DNA of 64,000 nt, from NCBI RefSeq assembly GCF_012516375.2, contig NZ_CP051204.2:186001-250000 (forward strand), read 5' to 3'. Below the pieces are notes generated by a model. It saw only the letters and a program-made list of their open reading frames with translations, was not told the DNA's origin and searched no databases. The position numbers were made by a program, and so were the translations under genes. This document shows, one piece after another, positions 8,513 through 15,751 of the stretch (within the stretch, counting starts at the first letter, position 1; every line of letters begins with the position of its first letter). This stretch comes from Chitinophaga oryzae. GTDB lineage: Bacteria > Bacteroidota > Bacteroidia > Chitinophagales > Chitinophagaceae.

Positions 8513-10210
8513 ATGAAAGGATTACTGGTTATGCTGGCCGGCCTGGCCATCACCGCCCAGCCGGTACTGGCACAGAAGAAAAGAAACACCGACAGCGCCG
8601 CCGCCGTGATCACCTACGGCATGCGCAGCAACGGAAAAGATGCAGGCAACGGCTTGCAGCTATTCATTGACCACAACAGGGCCCGCCTCGTTCCCGGCGG
8701 TCCCGCCGCCAAAGAGCAGCAATACCTGGACCTGGCCGAAAATGCCTCCCTGCAGGTGCTTGGCAGTCCTAACGGGAACATCTACACGTTAAAGAAACCC
8801 TTCGCAGAGTATGTTCAGCCGGAACTGCTGCCCGGCACAGACACCATCCTTGGACTGGTCTGTCAGAAAGCTAAACTCTTTATCCGCTCCAATACCATCG
8901 AAGTATGGTATACTAATCAACTGGCGCTCAAAGGTACGCCCAACCTGGCGGTGGCGCCGGGACTGGGACTGGTGCTCAAAATCGTACGGAATGGCAACAG
9001 CGAAACCGTCGCCCGCAAAATCGACTACCGCAAGATAACCCCGGCAGAACTGGCATGGCCGGCACAAACGGGGCAACTGGTAGACGATGCTGCCTACATG
9101 CGGGAAGTGATCGAAAGCCGCTACACCACCCTGCCGGTGTTTGACCAGGAACAGATCAGCTGGGGCAACAATATCGCCAACCCGGCAGACGACCAGTCAA
9201 ACATCACCTACCGCTATGCCGGCGGTACCGTGATCCTCAAAAAAGTAAAACTGCCAGCGCCTAAAAAAGGGGAAACCATGTTTGCTGAACTGGTGCAGTA
9301 TTCCAATGGAGACGCCTATGACCGTACCGGCTCCGTGTTCATGGTGCCCACAGACAAAGCCGCTTCTTTCCTCGACGGCCTCCGTAAAGGCGCCGCCGCC
9401 CTGCCGGTATTTACCGCTAAAAACGGCAAACAGTACCAGGGCATGATAGCTACCGATAATTACCTGCCCGCGCTGGAAGTGCTGCGTTTCTTTACCCCTT
9501 TCGGCGTACGCCACTTCAATGAACAGGTGAAAATAAAAGGATATCATTGGGCCGATTCCGTCATGTACAAACAGGACATCACCGAACTGCAGAACCGCCT
9601 CCAGGGCGAAGTGTGGCTCGGCGTTTATATCGGTAACTACGACAAAGGCGGACACAAGGTAAGCCTGCGTTTTAAATATTATCCCGGCGACGACGAAGAT
9701 GAAAACAGCCAGAAGCCGGACTGGATCTACCCGGTTTTTAATACCACCAACCTGATGGAAATGGCCGGACAGGAGTATCCTACCCTCTTCGATAAGGATT
9801 CTCTGACGGTGACCGTCAACATCCCGGAAGGTGTTCATCACCTGCAGTTGCGTTATATCACTACCGGCCATGGTGGCTGGGGCGGCGGCGATGAGTTTAA
9901 CCCGAAGCAGAATGAAATTTTCGTTGACGGAAAAAGGGCATATCACTTCATCCCTTGGCGTACGGACTGCGGCACCTATCGCCTGTCCAATCCGGCATCC
10001 GGCAACTTCGGCAACGGCCTGTCTTCTTCTGACCTGAGCCGCTCCAACTGGTGCCCGGGTACGCTGACCCCGCCGGTGTTCATTTCCCTGCCTGATCTCG
10101 GCCCGGGGCTGCATACCATCAGGGTGGCCATTCCACAGGGCGCCCCGGCCGGTACCAGCCAGAGTTTCTGGGATATATCCGGTACGCTCATGGGTATACG
10201 GAAAAAATAA
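8513..10210 (+). CDS. Secreted GLPGLI-like / PNGase F-like fusion protein
   Basis: 565 residues from ATG 8513. Residues 1-20 form a signal peptide ending LAQ. Residues about 30-180 look like a GLPGLI-type domain: QQYLDLAEN, GLVCQKAKLFI, IEVWYTNQLALKGTP and APGLGLVLKI reproduce the order of its landmarks. The C-terminal half (about 200-565) resembles peptide-N4-(N-acetylglucosaminyl)asparagine amidase F, which removes whole N-glycans from glycoproteins. Supporting landmarks are TTGHGGWGGGDEFNPKQNEI, FVDGK, PWRTDCGTYRLSNPASGN and SRSNWCPGTLTPPVF. The conserved Trp-Arg-x-Asp-Cys and Asn-Trp-Cys segments are intact, so activity is plausible. Exported enzymes of this kind can feed on host or environmental glycoproteins. 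The domain combination is unusual. PNGase assignment is fairly firm; the GLPGLI part is inferred by pattern. Confidence 0.82.
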   Translation: MKGLLVMLAGLAITAQPVLAQKKRNTDSAAAVITYGMRSNGKDAGNGLQLFIDHNRARLVPGGPAAKEQQYLDLAENASLQVLGSPNGNIYTLKKPFAEYVQPELLPGTDTILGLVCQKAKLFIRSNTIEVWYTNQLALKGTPNLAVAPGLGLVLKIVRNGNSETVARKIDYRKITPAELAWPAQTGQLVDDAAYMREVIESRYTTLPVFDQEQISWGNNIANPADDQSNITYRYAGGTVILKKVKLPAPKKGETMFAELVQYSNGDAYDRTGSVFMVPTDKAASFLDGLRKGAAALPVFTAKNGKQYQGMIATDNYLPALEVLRFFTPFGVRHFNEQVKIKGYHWADSVMYKQDITELQNRLQGEVWLGVYIGNYDKGGHKVSLRFKYYPGDDEDENSQKPDWIYPVFNTTNLMEMAGQEYPTLFDKDSLTVTVNIPEGVHHLQLRYITTGHGGWGGGDEFNPKQNEIFVDGKRAYHFIPWRTDCGTYRLSNPASGNFGNGLSSSDLSRSNWCPGTLTPPVFISLPDLGPGLHTIRVAIPQGAPAGTSQSFWDISGTLMGIRKK

Positions 10211-10240
10211 TCCATCAACTGCAATACTTACATTTGTTGT

Positions 10241-10864
10241 ATGAATGATTTTATAACGGGACTGCAAAACAGCTTGCATGGCATGACCTGGCTGGAAGCG
10301 ATTGCAGTACTGTTTGCTGTATTGTCGGTCGTCTTTCAGAAGAAAAACAATATACTGGTATACCCTACCGGTATCATCAGCACCGGCATCTATACCTACC
10401 TGCTATCGCGGGAGCATTTTAAACTCTATGCAGACGCCACGCTCAACGCCTATTACCTGGTGATGAGCATTTACGGATGGGTATACTGGGCCCGGCAGGG
10501 CCCGGCCAAACCGGAAGTGAAGATCAGCCGTAGCAGCTCCCGGGAGCTGGCTACGGCGATCTTCATCGCACTGGCAGGATGGGCCGTCTTTTATGTGCTG
10601 CTGGTCAATTTCTCCGATTCCAATGTGCCGGTCATGGATGCGTTTATCTCTGCTACGGCATGTAGCGGGATGTGGTTGCTGGCAAAGCGGAAAGTGGAAA
10701 ACTGGATACTGCTGAATATCTCCAACTTCGTGGCAGTGCCACTGCTGTTTTACAAACACCTGTACCTGACGGCGCTGCTGACCATCTTTTTGTTTATCAT
10801 TGCTATCTTCGGATATTTCAGCTGGCGTAAGGCTGTGCTGCAACAGGAAACCTCCCACTCATGA
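10241..10864 (+). CDS. pnuC: PnuC-type nicotinamide riboside/mononucleotide transporter
   Basis: 207 residues, an integral membrane protein with about seven hydrophobic spans. Landmarks are LEAIAVLFAVLSVVFQKKNN, LVYPTGIISTGIYTYLL and LYADATLNAYYLVMSIYGWVYW, the classic PnuC core whose Trp/Asn/Tyr residues line the vitamin-binding path. It imports nicotinamide riboside by facilitated diffusion. Its last codon overlaps the start of the NadR-like kinase by four bases (ATGA), implying translational coupling: the kinase phosphorylates and traps the imported riboside. Other PnuC homologues carry thiamine or riboflavin, but the kinase partner supports nicotinamide riboside. Confidence 0.93.
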   Translation: MNDFITGLQNSLHGMTWLEAIAVLFAVLSVVFQKKNNILVYPTGIISTGIYTYLLSREHFKLYADATLNAYYLVMSIYGWVYWARQGPAKPEVKISRSSSRELATAIFIALAGWAVFYVLLVNFSDSNVPVMDAFISATACSGMWLLAKRKVENWILLNISNFVAVPLLFYKHLYLTALLTIFLFIIAIFGYFSWRKAVLQQETSHS

Positions 10865-11382
10865 AAAAAGTAGTCGTCATAGGGCCTGAGTCAACAGGCA
10901 AAAGCACGCTCAGCGCCACGCTGGCAGCGCATTTCCATACCGTTTGGACTCCGGAGTACGCCCGGGAGTACCTGGACGGTCTTGGGCGCCCCTATGAGCA
11001 GCATGATCTGCTGGCCATCGCCGAAGGGCAGTTGCAACTGGAGCGGGAAATGGCTGCCAAAGCCAATCGCCTGCTGGTATGTGATACTGATCTGTATGTA
11101 ATCAAAGTATGGAGCGAGCATAAATACCAGGAATGCGATCCCCGTATCCTGACCGCCATCGCGGCACAGGAGTGTGATCATTACCTGCTGACTTATATTG
11201 ATCTGCCCTGGGAAGAAGATCCCCAGCGTGAATATCCCGATCCGGAGATGCGGTCTTACTTTTACCGGGTGTACCGCGACATCGTGATGCAGTCGGGAGT
11301 AACCTGGACGGATATACGGGGAAGTTATGAACAGCGGGAGGCGCTGGCTATTGAGGCTGTGAGCCGGTTGCTGGCGGAGTAG
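10861..11382 (+). CDS. nadR: NadR-like ribosylnicotinamide kinase (AAA/P-loop ATPase)
   Basis: 173 residues, corresponding to the C-terminal kinase domain of NadR without the adenylyltransferase or repressor domains. The P-loop is GPESTGKSTL (residues 8-17). The lid and substrate elements include TPEYAREYLDGLG, CDTDLYVIKVWSEHKY and LTYIDLPWEEDPQREYPD. It should phosphorylate nicotinamide riboside to NMN in the cytoplasm. It overlaps pnuC by four bases. Its 3' end overlaps the convergent mtgA coding region by 35 bp. The single-domain form means a separate NMN adenylyltransferase is needed elsewhere in the genome. Confidence 0.92.
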   Translation: MKKVVVIGPESTGKSTLSATLAAHFHTVWTPEYAREYLDGLGRPYEQHDLLAIAEGQLQLEREMAAKANRLLVCDTDLYVIKVWSEHKYQECDPRILTAIAAQECDHYLLTYIDLPWEEDPQREYPDPEMRSYFYRVYRDIVMQSGVTWTDIRGSYEQREALAIEAVSRLLAE

Positions 11383-12124
11383 CGCCTTTTTCTGATGCAG
11401 GAGTTTCTTTTTTCACGCCGGAAACAAGTTCCATAATGTCCGGGTCGGGCGCGAGGTTGCGCATCTGTACCAGGATTTTTCGCTGTCTCCAGGCGGTAAT
11501 GCGGGCCGGCGGATTGACTGTATATTTAACAGGGTTAGGAAGACAGGCGGCTATCATCGCGGCTTCTTCGCGGTTCAGGCTGGCGGCTGGTTTATGATAG
11601 TAAGCCTGAGAGGCGGCTTCCACGCCGAAAATACCATCGCCTGTCTGGGCCACATTCAGGTATACTTCCAGTATGCGTTGTTTGCCCCAGATTTTTTCGA
11701 TCATAAATGTAAAATACACTTCCAGCCCTTTGCGCACCCAGCTACGGCCCTGCCAGAGGAATACGTTTTTGGCCACCTGCTGGCTGATGGTGCTGGCCCC
11801 TCTTATCTTTTTGCTGGTGGAATTGTGTTTCATGGCCTTTTCGATCGACTTATAGTCGAAACCGTCGTGGTCCGGGAAGAGCTGATCTTCGCTGGCAATC
11901 ACGGCCAGTTTGGCGTGCTGGGATATCTCATCGTAGCTGACCCAGGATTTCTGCAGGTGCTTATCGGTGCCCCAGCCGCTGACCCAGCTGGAGATCATGG
12001 TGATAGTGATCGGTGGATTGACCCATCGTAACAGGATGATATATACAAATTGTGCGACAAACAGGACCAGCAGTATCCGCTTCAATCTCCTCCACGTTCT
12101 GGGGACAATGCCTTTTAACTTCAT
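11348..12124 (-). CDS. mtgA: Monofunctional peptidoglycan glycosyltransferase MtgA
   Basis: 258 residues. One N-terminal membrane anchor (about residues 14-34) is followed by a GT51 domain with no transpeptidase part. Motifs are AVIASEDQLFPDHDGFDYKS (the catalytic glutamate in SED), KIRGASTISQQVAKNVFLW, KGLEVYFTFMIEKIWGKQRILEVYLN and GVEAASQAYYHKPA. The enzyme polymerises lipid II into glycan strands on the outer face of the inner membrane. A short Pro/Ala-rich tail follows residue 235. Its last 35 bp lie antisense to the end of the NadR-like gene. Confidence 0.95.
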   Translation of the reverse strand: MKLKGIVPRTWRRLKRILLVLFVAQFVYIILLRWVNPPITITMISSWVSGWGTDKHLQKSWVSYDEISQHAKLAVIASEDQLFPDHDGFDYKSIEKAMKHNSTSKKIRGASTISQQVAKNVFLWQGRSWVRKGLEVYFTFMIEKIWGKQRILEVYLNVAQTGDGIFGVEAASQAYYHKPAASLNREEAAMIAACLPNPVKYTVNPPARITAWRQRKILVQMRNLAPDPDIMELVSGVKKETPASEKGATPPATGSQPQ

Positions 12125-12293
12125 TCCGCGTAGGTTTGGAAAAATCGGGCCGAAAGATAGGAAGTAATTGTGGAATTATGAATTACGAATTGCATATTAA
12201 CTTACAGTGAGCATTTAATTTGGTAAATTTACAGTAGCAGCACGGTTGTTGCGCAGTTGTCATCGTTGTTACTTTCATTTAATTCATGATACT

Positions 12294-12911
12294 ATGCTGT
12301 TAAATGTTCACCCGGATAATCCGAATCCCCGCCATATAAAAACGATCGTGGAATGTCTGAAGGACGGAGGTATCATTATCTATCCTACTGATACCGTTTA
12401 CGGGTTGGGTTGTGATATTACCCAGCACAAAGCGATAGAGCGGATCGCGCGGATTAAACAGATCGATCCGAAGAAGGCGCATTTTTCTTTTATCTGTTAT
12501 GACCTGAGCCATCTCTCGGACTATGCCAAGAGCGTGGATACGCCGGTATTCAGGATGCTGAAGAAAGCGCTGCCCGGCCCTTATACTTTTATCCTGCCTG
12601 CGAGCAAGATGGTGCCCAAACTGTTAAAGACCAAGAAGGATACGGTCGGTATCAGGGTGCCGGACAACAATATCTGCCGGACGATTGTGCATGAACTGGA
12701 CAATCCGCTGATGAGTACCACGCTTCCCGTTGACCACTACGTGGAAGAATATACGGATCCGGAAATCATTTATGAGAAATTCGGCAAGGTGGTGGATATT
12801 GTGGTGGATGGCGGCCCCGGGGGAATGGGTTTTTCCACGGTGGTGGATTGTACCGGTCCGGAACCGGAACTGATACGTGAAGGCATAGGCAGCTATGAGG
12901 CTATTACCTGA
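12294..12911 (+). CDS. Sua5/YciO/YrdC-family protein (L-threonylcarbamoyladenylate synthase type)
   Basis: 205 residues from ATG 12294; an upstream in-frame TTG adds 16 residues with no family match and is rejected. The YrdC fold is marked by GGIIIYPTDTVYGLGCD, ERIARIKQIDPKK, LPGPYTFILPAS, KDTVGIRVPD and the late SFSTV-like MGFSTVVDCT. TsaC/Sua5 enzymes make threonylcarbamoyl-AMP for the t6A37 modification of ANN-decoding tRNAs. The single-domain length and KKDTVGIRVPDN segment are closer to YciO, whose exact role differs, so I leave the symbol empty. The end overlaps the upstream part of the next frame. Confidence 0.9.
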   Translation: MLLNVHPDNPNPRHIKTIVECLKDGGIIIYPTDTVYGLGCDITQHKAIERIARIKQIDPKKAHFSFICYDLSHLSDYAKSVDTPVFRMLKKALPGPYTFILPASKMVPKLLKTKKDTVGIRVPDNNICRTIVHELDNPLMSTTLPVDHYVEEYTDPEIIYEKFGKVVDIVVDGGPGGMGFSTVVDCTGPEPELIREGIGSYEAIT

Positions 12912-12924
12912 AATATTTTATAAA

Positions 12925-13521
12925 ATGAAATGGTGGATGATCGGTTGTTTGATGATAGGGCCTGTATCATTACAGGCACAGGTATCATCCGGTAAGATCA
13001 CGGAGGTTCCGGCGTCCGGCAAACAGGTGTTGCTGGTTGCGGACTCCGGCCATGTGCCTCAGAGCAGGTCTGCCGGAGGAGCGCCCGCACCGTTTGTATT
13101 TTCCCGTAGCAGCGTTTCCCTTTTTGGTAATGCCGCTGCCCGGCTTTCGTCTGCTCACACTTCCGGTGGCTTCAACGCAGAAAAAATATCCTCTCCTCCC
13201 CGGTCAGGAGGTCTTGCTGCCGGCCGGCTGTTTTTCGATGGCCTCTCTGCGGACGGTCTACCTGCTGATAAGGTCTCTTTCGGAAGCTTCCCTTTCGCGC
13301 TGCTTTCAAGAGAAGACCGCGCCAATGATAACTTCCCGCAGCGGACAGCCCTGTCCTCTCGCTCACCCTCCCCGGCCTGTTTGATGACCAGCCATGCTTA
13401 CTACGACCAGCATTTTGGTTTTTTCTGCAAGAAAGAATGGGTTTGGCAGAAACAAACCGGCATCCCGGTGAAATTAAGACTGGGAAGTTATGACCTCACC
13501 CAGCGACAAGAAGGAAAGTAG
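12925..13521 (+). CDS. Small secreted protein of unknown function
   Basis: 198 residues from ATG 12925, 13 bases after the stop of the Sua5/YciO gene. An upstream in-frame codon at 12895 would overlap that gene and lengthen the N-terminus before the signal peptide. Residues 1-19 (MKWWMIGCLMIGPVSLQAQ) read as a signal peptide. The middle is low-complexity, Ser/Ala/Gly/Arg-rich and probably unstructured. The end (FGFFCKKEWVWQKQTGIPVK) is more ordered-looking. I recognise no domain. The ordered C-terminal segment and signal peptide favour a real, fast-evolving gene. Confidence 0.55.
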   Translation: MKWWMIGCLMIGPVSLQAQVSSGKITEVPASGKQVLLVADSGHVPQSRSAGGAPAPFVFSRSSVSLFGNAAARLSSAHTSGGFNAEKISSPPRSGGLAAGRLFFDGLSADGLPADKVSFGSFPFALLSREDRANDNFPQRTALSSRSPSPACLMTSHAYYDQHFGFFCKKEWVWQKQTGIPVKLRLGSYDLTQRQEGK

Positions 13522-13560
13522 CATGTAATATATTGTAAAATAATATATTATAAATGATTG

Positions 13561-13599
13561 TTTGACTTAATCAAATATATTTATTTGACAAAGTCAAAT
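13561..13599. promoter_or_regulatory. Two adjacent operator-like palindromes
   Basis: TTTGACTTAATCAAA at 13561-13575 and ATTTGACAAAGTCAAAT at 13583-13599. The second has perfect 7-bp arms around AAA. Their centres are about 23 bp apart, roughly two helical turns. The pattern resembles MarR/TetR-type operators, yet no gene starts downstream on either strand. Confidence 0.45.
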
Positions 13600-13759
13600 A
13601 GATTTTCCATGCTGAAAACCAATTCATTTATTGCAACAATTGCCGGGTGATGTTCGGATGATCCGGTGGCTTCGCGTCAGCGGGGGAAATTGCCGGACTG
13701 TGATGAGCGTATAGGCGCTGCGGTTTGATCGGCAGTAATTATGCAGGGCTCAAAAAATA

Positions 13760-13795
13760 AAGGGGCTTACCCGGAGGGAGCCCCTTTTAAAAGTC
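13760..13795 (-). terminator. Terminator of the C1 peptidase gene
   Basis: AAGGGGCT (13760-13767) pairs with AGCCCCTT (13779-13786) across an 11-base loop. On the minus strand the stem is followed by TATTTTTT and lies 50 bases after the stop of the peptidase gene; on the plus strand a TTTT follows, so it may work in both directions. Confidence 0.8.
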
Positions 13796-13844
13796 AGTTG
13801 AAAACGCTGACCGGTACCAGGCAGCTGTGCCTGACGTCCGGATA

Positions 13845-14987
13845 TCAGAGTTTTAATTTTTTCGCGATATCAGCCGGCAGTGCTTTTTTGTTCACCATGA
13901 AGCAGGTGGTTTTATAAGCGAAGTACGGCATAGAGGCGTAGAAGTAACCCTGGCCGAAGTTCTCGGTGCCCCAGGAGTTTTTCACGCGGAAATACTTGTT
14001 GCCGTTCTGGTCTTTTACGATGCCTACGATGTGCATGCCGTGGTCGTCCTGGGTTTCGAAGTTATCGAAGGCGAGCTGGCGTACTTCCGGGGTGATGGTT
14101 TTTTCTTTCACTGGCTCGAGGAACATGTTTTTTCTTTCTTCTGCAGACATATCAGCCCAGTCTTTATCCGGAACGATGGCGAGGCCATCTTTGAAGTTGA
14201 AACCTTTTTCGCTCACGTCAGCGGCCCATGCGAGGGTGTAACCGTTGGTAACGGCAGTTTCCGCGATGCGGTTAAAGTCATCCAGGGTTACGTTGTATAC
14301 TTTCTCCCAGTTCCAGTTATCCGGTACTTCCAGCACGAACTGGCTGTTGTACGGGTGGTGGGTAAAAGAAGAGATCAGCACGTAATCGTCAGCGCTCAGG
14401 CCGAGTTCTTTAGCGAAAGACTGCGGCGTATAGGATTTGCCGTTATACTGGAATTTTTCCGGTGCGTCGCCCATGTAGGCGTTCAGTACACCGTCGAATG
14501 CTTTCTGCCAGTCGGGGTTAATGGTACCGTTGGCGTTGCCGATGGTTTTCACCATGCCTTCCAGCAGGCTTTCCATTTCGGCATGGTTGTACATTTTGCC
14601 TTTGTTGCCGTCGTAAGCGCCCTGCGGCACCAGTCCGTATTCGCGCAGGCACAGCAGGTCGTCGGGGAAACCGCCGCCTTCGCCGAAGTTGGCCCGGCCG
14701 TGCATTCTTACGTAGTTGGCTGCTTTCAGCGGGTACATTTTGCGGACAACGAACATTTCGCTGAGGTTCAGGCCTTTGCCTTTACCGCTGCGGAGCAGTT
14801 CAGATTCAAAAAAGGAGAGGCCGGAGAAAGACCAGCAGGTGCCGGTACGGCCCTGGTTCTGTACATCTCCTGCGTCCATATTTTTAATAACGGAAAACTG
14901 GTAGCGGCTACCCTCTACATTAGTGCTTGTTTGGGCAAATACGGCAGTGCTGCACAGCATGGCAGCGCTGATCATCCATTTCTTCAT
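13845..14987 (-). CDS. Secreted C1-family cysteine peptidase (bleomycin hydrolase/PepC type)
   Basis: 380 residues from ATG 14987. An earlier in-frame start at 15011 would put eight residues before an otherwise good signal peptide (MKKWMISAAMLCSTAVFAQ). The papain-fold catalytic set is visible: GRTGTCWSFSGLSFFESEL carries the nucleophilic Cys, DDHGMHIVGIVKD the His and KNSWGTENFGQGYF the Asn. Length and spacing fit the bleomycin hydrolase/aminopeptidase C branch, but cytosolic members have no signal peptide; this exported form is common in Bacteroidota. It likely trims peptides in the periplasm or outside the cell. It is monocistronic with its own terminator. Confidence 0.92.
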   Translation of the reverse strand: MKKWMISAAMLCSTAVFAQTSTNVEGSRYQFSVIKNMDAGDVQNQGRTGTCWSFSGLSFFESELLRSGKGKGLNLSEMFVVRKMYPLKAANYVRMHGRANFGEGGGFPDDLLCLREYGLVPQGAYDGNKGKMYNHAEMESLLEGMVKTIGNANGTINPDWQKAFDGVLNAYMGDAPEKFQYNGKSYTPQSFAKELGLSADDYVLISSFTHHPYNSQFVLEVPDNWNWEKVYNVTLDDFNRIAETAVTNGYTLAWAADVSEKGFNFKDGLAIVPDKDWADMSAEERKNMFLEPVKEKTITPEVRQLAFDNFETQDDHGMHIVGIVKDQNGNKYFRVKNSWGTENFGQGYFYASMPYFAYKTTCFMVNKKALPADIAKKLKL

Positions 14988-15071
14988 GTTGTTAAGACAG
15001 GTTTTAGACAAGGGCCAAAAATAAGGGAATCGGGGTATTCCTCCCTGAAAAAGATGGATGAACGGAGCTTG

Positions 15072-15617
15072 CTACAGCTTTTGCACAGTATTTTGTTGTT
15101 CCTGGTATTGTTCCCTGGTGACCTCCCATTCCCAGAGGTCTTCGTTTTCTTTGTTTTTAACAGTGCCGACAAATCGCATTCCTGCTTTTTGTAATATCTT
15201 AACGGAGGCGTTATATTCTTCTTCCGTGTGGGCGATTACTTTTTTAACGTACGAGTGCCCGAAGGCGAAGCGAACGAGCGCCTGCGCCATTTCAGAGCCG
15301 AGGCCCTGCTCGCGGTAATCTGCAGTAATTTCATAGCCCATTTCAACGAGGCCCTGGTGATTGGGTTTGCCTTTGAATCCGCCGGCGCCGATCAGGCGTT
15401 TGTCTTCCCGGTGAATAACAAGGTAAAAGAACCATCCCAGCATGGAAGGGTCGTTGCGTAATTTATCATATGCTACCAGCACCATTTCGGGATATTCTGT
15501 CCACCCTTCCGGAACCGAAATGCCAAGAAGGTCGGCCAGTGTATCATTGCCCTGTAATAGCGACTCAAAATGCTGCAATGTGCAAGGCAACAATTGTAGT
15601 CGAGGAGTTTGGATCAT
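15072..15617 (-). CDS. GNAT-family N-acetyltransferase
   Basis: 181 residues of the RimJ/RimL-like GNAT branch. It opens MIQTPRLQLLPCTLQHFESL, with the TxRLxLxP start common to this group. The acetyl-CoA site appears in MGYEITADYREQGLGSEMAQ (Q/RxxGxG/A), followed by VKKVIAHTEEEYNASVKILQ and KAGMRFVGTVKN. The substrate cannot be read; ribosomal-protein or small-molecule amines are both possible. It is downstream of polA on the same strand, separated by a long hairpin. Confidence 0.88.
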   Translation of the reverse strand: MIQTPRLQLLPCTLQHFESLLQGNDTLADLLGISVPEGWTEYPEMVLVAYDKLRNDPSMLGWFFYLVIHREDKRLIGAGGFKGKPNHQGLVEMGYEITADYREQGLGSEMAQALVRFAFGHSYVKKVIAHTEEEYNASVKILQKAGMRFVGTVKNKENEDLWEWEVTREQYQEQQNTVQKL

Positions 15618-15663
15618 GTTTTGAAACTAGTAAACTGTTTTGGGAAATCATAATGGATTTGCG

Positions 15664-15741
15664 GATTTTTTGATTTACGATTTCCTGATTTTGGGTATAT
15701 TTTAGCGACCACAAAATCAGGAAATCGTAAATCAAAAAATC
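15664..15741. repeat. Long intergenic hairpin, family A copy 1
   Basis: Perfect 29-bp inverted arms, 15664-15692 and 15713-15741, around a 20-base loop. The arm contains GATTTTTTGATTTACG followed by ATTTCCTGATTTT. It begins about 10 bases after the polA stop and precedes the acetyltransferase. Confidence 0.85.
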
Positions 15742-15751
15742 TCAAAATAAA

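Larger units (their letters stand above)
13522..13844. other. Intergenic region with paired palindromes and a terminator
   Basis: A 323-base gap between two convergent genes. The left part (13525-13600) is very AT-rich with two TTTGA...TCAAA palindromes. A 13-codon frame (13608-13649, MLKTNSFIATIAG) follows them and may be the remnant of a lost gene start. The right part holds the terminator of the minus-strand peptidase. Confidence 0.5.
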
